Source of the DNA: Paenibacillus sp. OVF10
GTDB lineage: Bacteria; Bacillota; Bacilli; Paenibacillales; Paenibacillaceae
Reading direction: 5' to 3'
NCBI GenBank assembly: GCA_022836915.1
Contig: CP094668.1
Coordinates: forward strand, 2,976,001 to 3,040,000
DNA: 64,000 nucleotides
The notes under the pieces are model-generated. The model was given only the letters and a program-made list of their open reading frames with translations, searched no databases and was not told where the DNA came from. The position numbers were made by a program, and so were the translations under genes. Of this stretch, positions 54,448 to 64,000 are shown piece after piece. Numbering within the stretch: the first letter of the stretch is position 1; each line of letters starts with the position of its first letter.

Positions 54448-55323
54448 ATGCGCGTGACACCTGTATCCATGCCATCACCACGAAGCAGCTCGGGCCATCC
54501 GGTTCGCCGCCTACGTAGCGGAATTGTTTGGACGCTGCTAACGGTCTATGGTATTTTAACATTGTATCCGTTCTACTGGCTCGTGATTAGTGCATTCAAA
54601 ACAAATGAAGATTTCTATAGCAGGCCCTTCGGACTGCCGGAAAACTGGAATGTTGCCAATTTCAGCAATGCATGGGAAAGCTCCAGGCTGGGGACCGCTT
54701 TTGGCAATTCACTAATCGTATCGGTGGGGTCACTTATTCTAACGCTGTTTATTGCAGCGCTGGCTTCATTTATCCTGGCTCGTTTCCAGTTTCGCTGGAA
54801 AGGGTTAATCATGACCTTCTTTGTTGTTGGTATGCTCATTCCGATCCATAGTACACTTGTCCCCTTATTTATTTTAATGAAACAGATGTCTTTGCTAAAT
54901 ACGTACTGGGCCTTAATATTACCTTATACGGCTTTTGCTTTGCCTACGGCAATTTTTGTGCTTACTGCTTATCTGACAAGTGTTCCACGTGATATTGAAG
55001 AGGCAGCTTTTATTGATGGAACAGGACTTTGGGGGCTGTTTACCCGGATCATGTTACCGATGTCCGTACCTGCGTTGTCTACGGTTACGATCCTAAGTTT
55101 CTTGCATGCGTGGAATGACTTTTCATTTGCGCTTGTATTCATCAACAAAACCGGATTGAAAACGTTACCGCTGGCCATTGCGAACTTTGCGGATGGGTAT
55201 CAAACCGATTACGGCTTAACGCTAGCTGCCATGACACTGTCGGTCATTCCAACCATTATCTTGTATCTCGTATTCCAGGAACAAGTTATGAAAGGTATGA
55301 CAGCAGGAGCTGTCAAAGGATAA
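54448..55323 (+). CDS. Sugar ABC transporter permease (MalG-like)
   Basis: The 291-aa protein has six membrane helices and the EAA motif DIEEAAFIDGTGLWGLFTRI. It begins with a Ser/Arg-rich cytosolic tail of about 25 residues. GAGAGGAGGAG lies about 8 bases before the ATG, 15 bases after the previous stop, so the permeases are cotranscribed. The extracellular ligand is inferred from the mannosidase in the locus. Confidence 0.92.
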   Translation: MRVTPVSMPSPRSSSGHPVRRLRSGIVWTLLTVYGILTLYPFYWLVISAFKTNEDFYSRPFGLPENWNVANFSNAWESSRLGTAFGNSLIVSVGSLILTLFIAALASFILARFQFRWKGLIMTFFVVGMLIPIHSTLVPLFILMKQMSLLNTYWALILPYTAFALPTAIFVLTAYLTSVPRDIEEAAFIDGTGLWGLFTRIMLPMSVPALSTVTILSFLHAWNDFSFALVFINKTGLKTLPLAIANFADGYQTDYGLTLAAMTLSVIPTIILYLVFQEQVMKGMTAGAVKG

Positions 55324-55353
55324 GCGAAAGCGCATCCAGAGGAGGAGAAACGT

Positions 55354-57150
55354 TTGGCACGCTGGCTCACATCTTCGTTACAAAGGAAGCTATCGGTCGT
55401 CGTGACGGCTTCAATGATTGTGCCATTGCTGGCCTTGGGCCTGTTCGCCTTTCTGATCTCTTCCCGCATCACAGAGCAAAAAACAAAGCTGTCCGGCATG
55501 GATACGCTTAAACAGGTGGAAGCAAATCTTCGTTATATGTTGCAGGATGCCGAGAATCTCTCCATTTTCCTGATTGGAGAACGGGACATTCAGCAGTATC
55601 TTAGCCACAATGAAGATCATGAGCTGGACCGGGTGGATATCCTGGGCAGGATGACCAATCTGGCTGCTTCCAAGAAATATATCGCCAACATCGCCATATA
55701 TCCGGGACGTTTTGATGCCACATTGTCAACCGCTACCTGGTATGAATCCAATGAATCCAACCTGTCGTATCCCTCTGTTCCAAGCGGTGAAGCAGTCAAA
55801 CAATGGACGGGGGTATACCCGGTGCAGAATTACGCGGGTATACAAAATGTGATCACATTGGTTCGGCCAATCCGCAGTATCCATGATTATCGACCCATCG
55901 GCTGGCTGGCGATCAGCCTGGATGAGAAGGCCATATCCAAGGGATGGGCTGCTCTGGGGTTAGGCAGAGGGCAAGGCAGACTGGAGCTCATCGGCAGTTC
56001 TGGAGAGATTCTGTCTTCAATGGACAAATCCCGGCTTGGACTTAAGCTGGAGCAGGCCGAACCAGGAGTCACAACGTTAATTCAGGGTGGTGGTAGCGGA
56101 ACAACCACATATGGTAGTGGTGAGGATAAACGGACGTTGCTCTATTATCCCGAAGAATTGACGGGGTGGACGTTGGTTGGAACGGTTCCCTATGACCAGT
56201 ACAAGTCCGAGAATCGGTACATTCTTATTCTGACCGGTTGCGCCGTTGCAATGTCTGCTGCGATCAGTGCTGCCTTGGTCTGGTTTACGGTTCGTCGTGT
56301 GACGAGGCCGCTTCGTGTGCTTACCAGACATCTGTCCCGAATTGATCCGGAGCGTCCTCTTCCGCTGTTTCGGTCTGAAAGTGATGACGAGATTGGCAGG
56401 CTTGGGGAGAGTTACAATCTGCTCGGTGCACATATTCAGTTATTGAAGGAAGAGGTTATTCGAGGTGAAGCTCGCAAAAAAGAGGCAGATCTTCGAGTGC
56501 TTCAGGCGCAGATTAACCCGCACTTTCTCTATAACACGCTCTCTTCGATTCATTGGATTGCCTTGATGTCTGAAGAGAAGCGGATCGCGGATATGGTTGA
56601 GGGCTTGAGTGATTTTCTACGTATCAGCTTGAACAATGGTCAGGATTACTGCCCTGTGGAACAGGAGATCGCTCATATTCGCCATTATGTGCGTGTGCAG
56701 TCGATTCGTTTCCCTGATCAATTCGTGTTGCATTATATCGTAGATCCAGCGCTTGAGAAGCGAATGATGCTGAAGCTATTGCTGCAACCGCTCGTTGAGA
56801 ATGCCATGATTCATGGCATTCAGCCCAAAGTAGGTATGGGCACCATAACAATAATGATTCGAAAGGACCCGGATAATGAACAGATGAATGTGCTGGTGCT
56901 GGATGATGGTGTCGGCATGGAGCCGGACAGGCTGGAACAATTAAGGATAAGCATTAGGGAATGGAAGGGAAAACAGCCGGAAAAACAGCTAAACCAAGGC
57001 GGTTATGGGCTCTGCAATGTGAATGAGAGACTGCTGCTCCATTATGGAGCGGATGCACAGCTTGAAGTAGACAGCAGGGTTGGGGAGGTACCCGGATTTC
57101 GTTTTCCATTCCAATCTTGGAGGGTTCGTCATGAGACTATTAATTGTTGA
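55354..57150 (+). CDS. Sensor histidine kinase, YesM type
   Basis: The 598-aa kinase has an N-terminal helix (~13-36), a large extracellular sensor domain, a second membrane helix (~290-312), a HAMP domain, and a His_kinase domain with the phospho-acceptor His in LQAQINPHFLYNTLSSIHWI, then an HATPase with PLVENAMIHGIQ and GGYGLCNVNERL. TTG 55354 follows GAGGAGGAG. It overlaps the response regulator by 20 bases. It probably senses sugar through the adjacent binding protein or directly. Confidence 0.92.
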   Translation: MARWLTSSLQRKLSVVVTASMIVPLLALGLFAFLISSRITEQKTKLSGMDTLKQVEANLRYMLQDAENLSIFLIGERDIQQYLSHNEDHELDRVDILGRMTNLAASKKYIANIAIYPGRFDATLSTATWYESNESNLSYPSVPSGEAVKQWTGVYPVQNYAGIQNVITLVRPIRSIHDYRPIGWLAISLDEKAISKGWAALGLGRGQGRLELIGSSGEILSSMDKSRLGLKLEQAEPGVTTLIQGGGSGTTTYGSGEDKRTLLYYPEELTGWTLVGTVPYDQYKSENRYILILTGCAVAMSAAISAALVWFTVRRVTRPLRVLTRHLSRIDPERPLPLFRSESDDEIGRLGESYNLLGAHIQLLKEEVIRGEARKKEADLRVLQAQINPHFLYNTLSSIHWIALMSEEKRIADMVEGLSDFLRISLNNGQDYCPVEQEIAHIRHYVRVQSIRFPDQFVLHYIVDPALEKRMMLKLLLQPLVENAMIHGIQPKVGMGTITIMIRKDPDNEQMNVLVLDDGVGMEPDRLEQLRISIREWKGKQPEKQLNQGGYGLCNVNERLLLHYGADAQLEVDSRVGEVPGFRFPFQSWRVRHETINC

Positions 57151-58717
57151 TGATGAAGTGATTATCCGTACAGGGCTTGCCAGCGTTATCGCTTGGCATG
57201 AACTTGGAATTGAACTTCTTCAACCTGCTGCCTCGGCAGAGGAGGCGTTAACACGTTTGGCTGAGGAACGTCCACATATCCTGATGACCGATATTCGGAT
57301 GACAGGCAGATCAGGGCTGGAACTGGCAGAAGAGGGCCTGCGATTGTTACCTGAGCTGGAGGTCATTATTTTGTCCGGATACGATGACTTTTCTTATGCC
57401 CAACAGGCGATTCGCCAAGGTGTTACAGATTATCTGCTCAAAACAAGTAAGCCGGAAGAGATCATCAAAACCGTATTACAGGCCAAACAGCGAATCTCGG
57501 AACGTTGGGCAGAGAAGTCCAGAGAGGGACAGCTTATGCGGGAGAATCGAGAGCGGTTATTTGCCGGGTGGATCATTGATGGTAACACCGCTTCGGGCCA
57601 TTTTCCTTCATTCTTGCGATCTGATGTTGGAAAAGAGGCAGGGCTTGGTGGCCTTGATGATGAACAGATTCTCAGACAAGTCATTATTCTTCGAGCAGAG
57701 GGTTGGGATCGATCCTCGGATGCGCTATTACGATTTGCGGTGCAGAATACCCTGGAGGATATGTTACCTGGTGCCATTGCTCATGTAGAGAAACAGCAAA
57801 TTATTTGTGTAGTTTCATGGCCGCCTGTGGAACATGAAACTACGTTCAGGCTGGAGAGTGCATTACGTCGGGTGGAGCAATTACTGAAGTGCACCCTGCG
57901 CGCAGCGGTAGGTCTGCCTGTGCGTGGATATGCAGATCTGCACGAAAGCTACAGTACTGCGTCAGCTGCATTCCGATATCGGGGTTTGGTGGATTATAAA
58001 GTATGGCATTATGAGCACGTTCAGGATCGCCAAGGTGGTAAAACTGTACTTACGCACGAAGAGGAGACCACACTTGGTACATTATTGCTGGATAATGATT
58101 CAGTCACGTTAACGACATGGACGCGGGAACTTGTGGCTAATTTGATTACAGAGCCGGAGGTCACACCAGAATCGTTCAATGCTTGTCTGCACTCAGCCGT
58201 CATTGCAGGTCATCGCTGGCTGACTCGCACAATGCGAGCCACAGGGCGTGAAGAACCCGCAAGGCTCGAGCCATGGTTGCCCGAACCGGATGCTGAAGCT
58301 GGTGACCTCGGGGATATGCTGTTCCATCATCTGTATGGTCTGATGCATATCTATCATAGCCGAATGGGTCAGGGACAGGCTGCTCATGTGCAGAAGGCTA
58401 TCGGTTATATTGAATCTTCATTGGCGCAGGATATTAATCTGCAGCAGGTAGCTGGACATGTTCATTTGCATCCGGGTCACCTCAGTGAGCTGTTTAAAAA
58501 AGAAATGGGTGTGACCTTCGGAGATTTTGTCACCGATATGCGTATACGAAGAGCGATGGATATGCTGGCGGTGTCTCCAGCGAAGGTCAGTGAAGTCGCT
58601 GCCATCAGCGGCTACGAGGACGTGAAATATTTTAGCAGACTGTTCAAAAAACATACCGGCAAGACCCCGAGTGAATATCGCGAGGAGGCAATGTCGTTTA
58701 AGCCTTCGGGAAGTTAG
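57131..58717 (+). CDS. AraC-type response regulator, YesN type
   Basis: The 528-aa regulator has an N-terminal receiver domain (LLIVDDEVIIRTGL, phospho-Asp in ILMTDIRMTGRSGLE, Lys in DYLLKTSKPEE), a long middle region and a C-terminal AraC double helix-turn-helix (INLQQVAGHVHLHPGHLSEL and YFSRLFKKHTGKTPSEYR). ATG 57131 lies inside the end of the kinase gene and follows GGAGGG. It is expected to activate the transporter and mannosidase genes. Confidence 0.93.
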   Translation: MRLLIVDDEVIIRTGLASVIAWHELGIELLQPAASAEEALTRLAEERPHILMTDIRMTGRSGLELAEEGLRLLPELEVIILSGYDDFSYAQQAIRQGVTDYLLKTSKPEEIIKTVLQAKQRISERWAEKSREGQLMRENRERLFAGWIIDGNTASGHFPSFLRSDVGKEAGLGGLDDEQILRQVIILRAEGWDRSSDALLRFAVQNTLEDMLPGAIAHVEKQQIICVVSWPPVEHETTFRLESALRRVEQLLKCTLRAAVGLPVRGYADLHESYSTASAAFRYRGLVDYKVWHYEHVQDRQGGKTVLTHEEETTLGTLLLDNDSVTLTTWTRELVANLITEPEVTPESFNACLHSAVIAGHRWLTRTMRATGREEPARLEPWLPEPDAEAGDLGDMLFHHLYGLMHIYHSRMGQGQAAHVQKAIGYIESSLAQDINLQQVAGHVHLHPGHLSELFKKEMGVTFGDFVTDMRIRRAMDMLAVSPAKVSEVAAISGYEDVKYFSRLFKKHTGKTPSEYREEAMSFKPSGS

Positions 58718-58807
58718 AAATGAGCAGATTAGGAAACATGTCTTGCCTTACTGCAAACGTTTTCGATATGGTATTACTCAGGGTTATTGGAGAGTGAGGG
58801 CGTACTA

Positions 58808-61382
58808 ATGAAGACCCATAATTCAAGTCAGGATTTATCTGGACAATGGAAGATACAACATTTTGAAGTTGGGGAGAAGCGGGCGATGGATGTGGCAGCT
58901 GCTGCACTGGATGACCGTTTCTGGATCGGGGCTGAAGTGCCTGGCGATGTACATGCTGCGTTGGTTGAGCGCAGTATCATTGATCCGCCCTATTACGGAC
59001 ATAATGATGCCAAAAGTCGCTGGATTGAGCAAAAGGAATGGTGGTACCGCTCCACATTCAATCTGGTGAGAGATGCAGAGACCGAGGAGCACTTTGAATT
59101 GGTGTTTGAAGGATTGGATACGTTTGCAACGGTATATGTGAATGGCCATGAAGTTGGAAAAACGGCAAATATGCTTATGTCACATACTTTTAACGTTACG
59201 TCTCTAGTACGCAGCGGCTGGAATGCGATTGCTGTCAAGTTTGATCCGCTTCATCTGCATCACCGGGACAAAGAAACCTTTGACTGGTCTTCGTACACGA
59301 AGGAACGGCCATGGTTGCGCAAAGCAGCGATGAACTTTGGTTGGGACTGGGGGCCACGCATGGTTACCGTGGGGATCTGGGGTACGGTAAGGCTGGAAAA
59401 ACGAACAATTGCCAAGCTGGAAAGTGTGTATGCTCGAACGGAATCAGTCAGTACAGAGCTGGCTGTCTTACATGTCACGGCAGATGTGAAGTCGTTCTTG
59501 TCTTACCGTAGCAGACAGAAACGTGAGCAGGCTGTGGTTGCGACCTGTAATGTTCGTCTGTTGGATCGCAGCGGACACGAGGTGGCAGGTGTCACTGAAC
59601 TACCCGTAGAGGGTGGCAAAGCGGATACCACATTAAACGTTACGTCACCGCAGTTATGGTGGACTCATGATCTGGGTGAGCCGTATCTGTATACACTGGA
59701 GGTTACATTATACGCAGATGGCGTTGAGGTGGATCGTTATAGCGAGCCTTATGGGTTACGAACGATTGAGCTGGCTCTTCACAATGAACGGGGTGAAGAT
59801 GCATTTGCTTTTATCCTGAACGGAGTCAAGATCTACGCCAAGGGAGCCAACTGGATTCCGGCTGATCATCTGATTGGCGCCATCCCGAACTCTCGATATC
59901 GTGAGCTTGTCGAGCTGTCGGTGGAAGGACATATGAACATGCTGCGTGTCTGGGCCGGTGGTATATATGAGAAGGATGTCTTCTACGATGAGTGTGATCG
60001 ACAAGGCGTATTGGTGTGGCAGGATTTTGCATTCGCAAACGCATTGTTCCCTGATTTCAATCGTGATTTCATGGATAATGTGCGGCAAGAGGTAGAAAAC
60101 AATGTCCTGCGCCTGCGTAACCGTGCCTCGCTTGCTCTCTGGTGTGGTAATAACGAGATAGACTGGCTCTATGATATGAAGTCGGCAAGTGGAGATATTA
60201 CCAGTCCGTTCTACGGCGAACAGATATATCATGAGCTAATCCCTGAAGTGCTGGAGCGCTTGGATCTGTCTCGTCCGTACTGGCCTTCTTCGCCGTTCGG
60301 AGACAGCAACGGTCAGGATGCGAATGACCCGGATGTGGGGGATCGCCACAACTGGCAGGTATGGCATGGTTCGGTCTATCCAAGGAAGCATGGAGAGCCA
60401 CCACTGCTGGACTACAGCATTGAAGGTGTAACGTTCAAAAATTATAAAAAGGATCATGCGTTGTTCAGCAGTGAATTTGGTATGCACGCCTCGGCCAATC
60501 GTTACACGCTGGAGAAAAATATGCCCGCAGGTCAGTTTTACTGGGGCAGTCCGGAGATGGCCTATCGTAACAAGGATACCAATCATCAAAAAGGTATTTT
60601 GTTGATGGAAGGTTACACAGGCATTCCGCAAAATATAGAGGAGTACATGAATTATTCCATGCTGACTCAAGCAGAAGGATTACGCTATGGAATTGAACAT
60701 TTCCGGCGCATCAATCACCGTAACAGCGGTGCGCTTGTGTGGCAATTAAATGACAGTTGGCCAGGAACAAGCTGGTCCATGATTGATTATGAACTGCTAC
60801 CGAAGGCATCCTTTTATTACGGGAAAATATTCTTTCATCCTGTCCTGTTGTCACTGGAGCATGAGCCGGGGAGCCGCTTGCATTGTGGGTCGTGAACGAT
60901 ACACGTGAAGTCTTGAAAGGGGAGCTTCGACTCAATGTCTATGCATTAAATGGAGAGAAGATCTACTCCAGCTCACATGCTGTTGAAGTAACATCTCAAA
61001 CCTCACTGTGTATTGCTGAATTAACTGAAGCAGAGGTGTTACAGGGCAGACGTGCGGAGGAAGTAATGGTTGAGCTGGTATCCGAAGGGTTTGCGGCGCC
61101 GAGCAATCGATACTTCTTGCGTGATCCTAAGGATGTGACGTTGCCAGAGTCGCAATTGAGCGTACATGTGAACGAAGAGGAACAGTCTGTAACGGTTACG
61201 GCCAGTGGAGCGATTGCACGATTGGTGAAGCTGGAGCTTCCCTTGGGCGTGTCCGATTCAGTGACAATTATTTCGATCTGCTCCCCGGTGAAAGCCGAAC
61301 AGTGAGACTACGTCATCCAGAGCAAACGTCTCTGCCACTGACAGAACTTCGGGTTAGTGCCATGAACGGCAGAGAAGGATAA
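58808..61382 (+). pseudogene. GH2 beta-mannosidase, two frameshifts
   Basis: The intracellular enzyme would release mannose from the non-reducing ends of manno-oligosaccharides. Three beta domains flank a GH2 barrel with acid/base Glu in LWCGNNEIDWLYD and nucleophile Glu in ALFSSEFGMHASANR; NFGWDWGPRM is typical of beta-mannosidases. The frame breaks near 60875 (one base restores LALWVVNDTREVLKG) and near 61240 (one G restores LPLGRVRFSDNYFDLLPGE), ending SAMNGREG at 61382; repaired length is 858 aa. GAGGG precedes ATG 58808. Confidence 0.9.
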
Positions 61383-61419
61383 AATAATAATAATAGACTT
61401 CGAATCTTATTCGAGGTTC

Positions 61420-61456
61420 AAGGTGGTAATCCCGATCAGGGATGCCACCTTTTTTG
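61420..61456 (+). terminator. Rho-independent terminator of the mannosidase locus
   Basis: AAGGTGG-ATCCC pairs with GGGAT-CCACCTT, followed by TTTTTT; a smaller TCGAAT/ATTCGA hairpin precedes it. Confidence 0.85.
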
Positions 61457-61597
61457 CTTTTGCAGCAGGTGAGTTCATATCGTTGTGTCAGGTTACCCTG
61501 TCCTTAGTCCACAAGCGAAACTTCCAATCGGGTTCACATGTTGGCATATTAAGGTTAGAATGATGGAAAGCAATCGTTTTCAAAAGGAGGTAATTTT

Positions 61598-61828
61598 ATG
61601 TCATTTGTCTTTTATCCAGAGATGGTTATATTCATTCTGATGTTGATCCTGCTGATTATTGGTATTGTATATATCGTTCGTAAAAGCAAACAAGTATTGC
61701 GCCGCTTAAGCAATCTGGAGAAAGCGGTATATGAAAAAGATAACATTTCATCCTATCCGAAGGACGTTGATACTGTACAAGAAGGAGCACCCAGAGAAGA
61801 CACGTTTGCTCCACGCAAACGAAAATGA
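61598..61828 (+). CDS. Small single-span membrane protein, 76 aa
   Basis: The protein has one N-terminal helix (MVIFILMLILLIIGIVYIV), then a short helical, charged stretch (LRRLSNLEKAVYEKDN) and a disordered acidic-basic tail ending RKRK. AAAAGGAGGTAATTTT gives a strong binding site. It resembles small phage-shock or YtxH-like tail proteins only in shape; no family is recognised. Confidence 0.7.
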   Translation: MSFVFYPEMVIFILMLILLIIGIVYIVRKSKQVLRRLSNLEKAVYEKDNISSYPKDVDTVQEGAPREDTFAPRKRK

Positions 61829-61868
61829 AGAAGGATACGGAATTACATAATAAAGATAAACCAACAAG

Positions 61869-61913
61869 CCAAACAGCCGATTCTTCTCTATGAGGAAGTT
61901 ATCGGCTGTTTGG
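61869..61913. terminator. 13-bp inverted repeat between convergent genes
   Basis: CCAAACAGCCGAT and ATCGGCTGTTTGG form a perfect stem around a 19-base loop. A clean T run is missing, so it is a weaker terminator candidate. Confidence 0.6.
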
Positions 61914-61945
61914 GCATATAGACATTTTATCGGTATTAACTGGGT

Positions 61946-63059
61946 TTAGAGAAAGGATTCATAACGCTGTTGGAAAGAGGATTCCATCTCCACTTGCCGA
62001 GCAAGTTGCTGCTGTACCTTGGCCCCGCGGATCGTCTGAAGTTCCTGAAGTTGTGCAGTGGAACTGAATTGATCTGCAGACATTTGGACAAGTAATTCGG
62101 AGAGCGCATCCGCATCTTCGAGCGCGGCATTAAGTCCAAACGCACCGGTTGGGGTCATGGTATGAGCGGCATCACCGATGAGTACAACATTGTCCTGTGC
62201 CCACGACTGGCAATAGCTGCTTTCAACAGATAACAGAACAAAATCACTCCAGCTCTGAATGTTGGCAGCTACAGAATCAGACAGGCAAGGAAAAGCAGAT
62301 ACAAGTTTATCTACAAAAGGAGCAATCGGCTGCTCTCGCAGCTTGGAGTAAGCTCCTCGGGAATGTTCCATCCAATCTGAACATAACCGCCGAACTGTGA
62401 GAACAGTGCGAGCTGTTGACCATCCATGCTGGCCATCCGAACAGCGGGTTCCCAACCTACGGGTGCTGGAATGCGTGCCCAGAGCAGATCATACCCGTGC
62501 TTCCGAATCTCGGGGTCAAACCGGAATGTTTGCGTACAGCAGAATATCTGCCATCAGCACCAACAATAACAGATGCTTGAATGGAGGCAGGAACGCCGTT
62601 CTGCCGAATGTTAATACCCACGACCTGGCCGTTTCTGTCACGTAGCAAGCCAGTCATGATGGTATTAAACAGTACTTGTTCATTGGAGTTGTGCTGCTGA
62701 GCGTGCGACACGATGGCTTCCAGGAGATGAGCTTGAGGTACATGAATACCAACATGAGATTCTCCATTGCCTGGTGATACCGTATGAATAATCTGCCCAT
62801 TTTCCCAATACTGAATCTGTTCCAAGAGCAGCGCTCCGCGTTCCTGAATGAGGGAATAGAGGCCGTGTTTATTCAAAATGGCTTCGCCGTCCACATTGAG
62901 CAACTCCCCGCGAAACGACTTGTGCAGGTGGGGCTGCCGCTCAATGAGCATCGTGGAGATTCCTTTTTGATTCAGTAAATAAGAAAGCAAAGCACCGCCA
63001 GGTCCAGCACCGACGATACAAACATCCGTTTTGAGTTGAGATTGTATATTCTGATTCAT
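61946..63059 (-). pseudogene. FAD-dependent monooxygenase (UbiH/PHBH class), two frameshifts
   Basis: The N-terminus has the dinucleotide-binding DVCIVGAGPGGALLSYLL and the C-terminal half VVLIGDAAHTMTPTGAFGLN, the FAD-ribityl motif of class A flavoprotein hydroxylases. The frame breaks at the G-run 62512-62515 and near 62352. One added base at each restores ...LTPEIRKHGYDLLWAR and ...IPEEAYSKLREQPIAP and gives 371 aa. ATG 63059 follows AAGGGA by nine bases. It is divergent from a MarR regulator, the usual sign of aromatic-compound-responsive control. The substrate is unknown. Confidence 0.87.
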
Positions 63060-63276
63060 GTGCATAAGTCCCTTACATTATAATGATGACGCTTCATTTA
63101 CTTTATAACAACAGATTTATTAAAATCATTAAGTAACTAAAAGTAACTTTAAAGATATAGGTTATTATAAACAAACCCGTTGCCATAATGCAATAGGTGA
63201 AACCGGAAATAAAACAAGAGTCTTGCAGTCAACGATAGGGTGTCGGATACAAGCGCATTTTTCACAAACATCATAG

Positions 63277-63291
63277 TGTAAATATGTTACA
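63277..63291. promoter_or_regulatory. Possible MarR operator
   Basis: TGTAAATATGTTACA is a palindrome with 5-bp arms around ATATG. It overlaps a TACAAT -10-like box upstream of the MarR gene and fits autoregulation. Confidence 0.5.
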
Positions 63292-63330
63292 ATATAAGGT
63301 AGGTTATGATGAAAGGCAGGAGGAACGTTT

Positions 63331-63812
63331 ATGAGCCCGGATACGGAGCGAAACTCTCAATTGGCAAATGTAGATCAATTGTTGGAGGCCTTCTTCAGAT
63401 ATAAAAATAAAGTATTGGATCAGCAGCAGAAGACCGAAACCAACTGTAAACTGAATCCGACAAAAAGTCATATATTGGGCATGATTTTACGTGAAAAAAA
63501 TGTATGGCGGTTGATGTGGCCAGACAACTCAGTTTGTCTTCCGGCGCAACCACCATTGTACTGAATCAACTGGAGACGGAAGGGTTGATCCAGCGGGTGC
63601 GCAGTGAAGAAGATCGGAGAATTGTGTGGCTGTCCTTAACGGATGAAGGCGCGCAGCTTGCCAAGACACTTAATGCGAATCGCGGCCGAATGACGTGGGA
63701 ATTGTTGCAAGCACTTTCCGAAGAGGAGCAACAGCAGATGTTTGGCATGCTGAAGAAAATTGAACTGAAACTGCTGGAGAACATGAAGTCGTTTGAGCAG
63801 ATCCACCGGTAG
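63331..63812 (+). pseudogene. MarR family transcriptional regulator, one frameshift
   Basis: The winged-helix core reads VARQLSLSSGATTIVLNQLE and the wing LIQRVRSEEDRRIVWLSLTD, typical of MarR proteins. The frame from ATG 63331 (AGGAGG upstream) runs through helix 1 and breaks at the A7 run near 63494-63500; an eighth A restores LREKKCMAVDVARQ and yields a 160-aa protein. It is divergent from the FAD monooxygenase and probably represses it. Confidence 0.88.
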
Positions 63813-63838
63813 TCCATATATGACTTGATTCCTTGAAG

Positions 63839-63900
63839 ACGTCAGTCCTCATGAGTTCGTCCCTAATTGCGGGGGATGAACCTTGAAGACTGGCGTTTTT
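63839..63900 (+). terminator. Probable terminator
   Basis: ACGTCAGTC pairs with GACTGGCGT (one G-U pair) across a 40-base loop, followed by TTTT. Confidence 0.55.
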
Positions 63901-63908
63901 GAGTTGGT

Positions 63909-64000
63909 TTACAAATGAAAGCGAACCACATGATCCGTTAAGCCTTCCTGGATCAAAACTTCTTTTGTTTGCTGCCCATCAGGTCAAAGTGGGGAAATGG
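63909..64000 (-). CDS. Partial gene at window edge, 3' end
   Basis: On the minus strand a frame ends ...QQTKEVLIQEGLTDHVVRF-HL with stop at 63909-63911. Upstream, one added C near 63977 would join it to FPHFDPDGQQ, in line with the frameshift pattern of this window. The family is not recognisable from this fragment. Confidence 0.35.

Overview
The window looks like chromosomal DNA of a Paenibacillus-type endospore-forming Firmicute. The evidence is moderate G+C, strong AGGAGG-like ribosome binding sites with frequent TTG and GTG starts, Bacillales gene families (YqzE, YqhG/YqhH, YugP, YkvI, a CshA-like helicase, Xpt), a c-di-AMP (ydaO-type) riboswitch on a cell-wall hydrolase, a Firmicute-type 6S RNA, GlnR, NrdR and cre-type operators, YesM/YesN-type two-component genes, and several plant-polysaccharide enzymes. 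The genus assignment is inference from family resemblance; no search was run.

Layout. 0-8.6 kb: YitT membrane protein, DEAD-box RNA helicase, DUF624 membrane protein, a probable 6S RNA, DUF1499 protein, thiol peroxidase, rhomboid protease, LysR regulator, YugP peptidase, MerR regulator. 8.9-12.7 kb: ammonium transporter with a GlnR box, followed by a DUF294 nucleotidyltransferase and a DnaQ-like exonuclease, then a convergent JAMM protease. 12.9-25.4 kb: thioredoxin-like protein, citramalate synthase, DNA polymerase IV, ferredoxin, L,D-transpeptidase, dihydroorotate dehydrogenase, small alarmone synthetase plus DUF309 protein, and an rRNA methyltransferase/pseudouridine synthase pair. 25.4-28.6 kb: a tandem multi-hairpin repeat, a HAD phosphatase, a three-fold repeat acidic protein and an IS200/IS605-type insertion sequence. 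28.6-34.5 kb: acetyltransferase, glycosyltransferase, YkvI transporter, xanthine phosphoribosyltransferase, small proteins and a riboswitch-controlled NlpC/P60 hydrolase. 34.9-38 kb: pectate lyase (PL10), tRNA-Leu(CAG) and GH30 glucuronoxylanase, a plant cell-wall degradation patch. 38-44.6 kb: polysaccharide deacetylase, amidase, YqzE, an unknown secreted protein, yqhG-yqhH. 45-49.2 kb: B12-dependent ribonucleotide reductase under two NrdR boxes, a chloramphenicol acetyltransferase with a classic leader-peptide attenuator, a flavin reductase-like protein. 49.8-61.4 kb: OatA-like acyltransferase, then a cre-controlled sugar ABC transporter (lipoprotein and two permeases, no ATPase), YesM/YesN-type kinase and regulator, and a GH2 beta-mannosidase, which together look like a manno-oligosaccharide utilisation locus. 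61.6-64 kb: small membrane protein, FAD monooxygenase divergent from a MarR regulator, and a partial gene at the edge.

The most important property for any user is that at least twelve otherwise well conserved genes carry frameshifts. Nearly all are repaired by adding one base, usually to a short homopolymer. This looks like uncorrected sequencing indels rather than real gene decay, so the genes typed here as pseudogene are probably intact in the organism. I found no defence island, prophage or CRISPR array. The most interesting non-routine items are the covarying tandem hairpin repeat at 25.4 kb, the cat translational attenuator, the transporter-DUF294-exonuclease cassette and the structured element upstream of nrdJ. 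Hand-counted positions of short sites may be off by a base or two.
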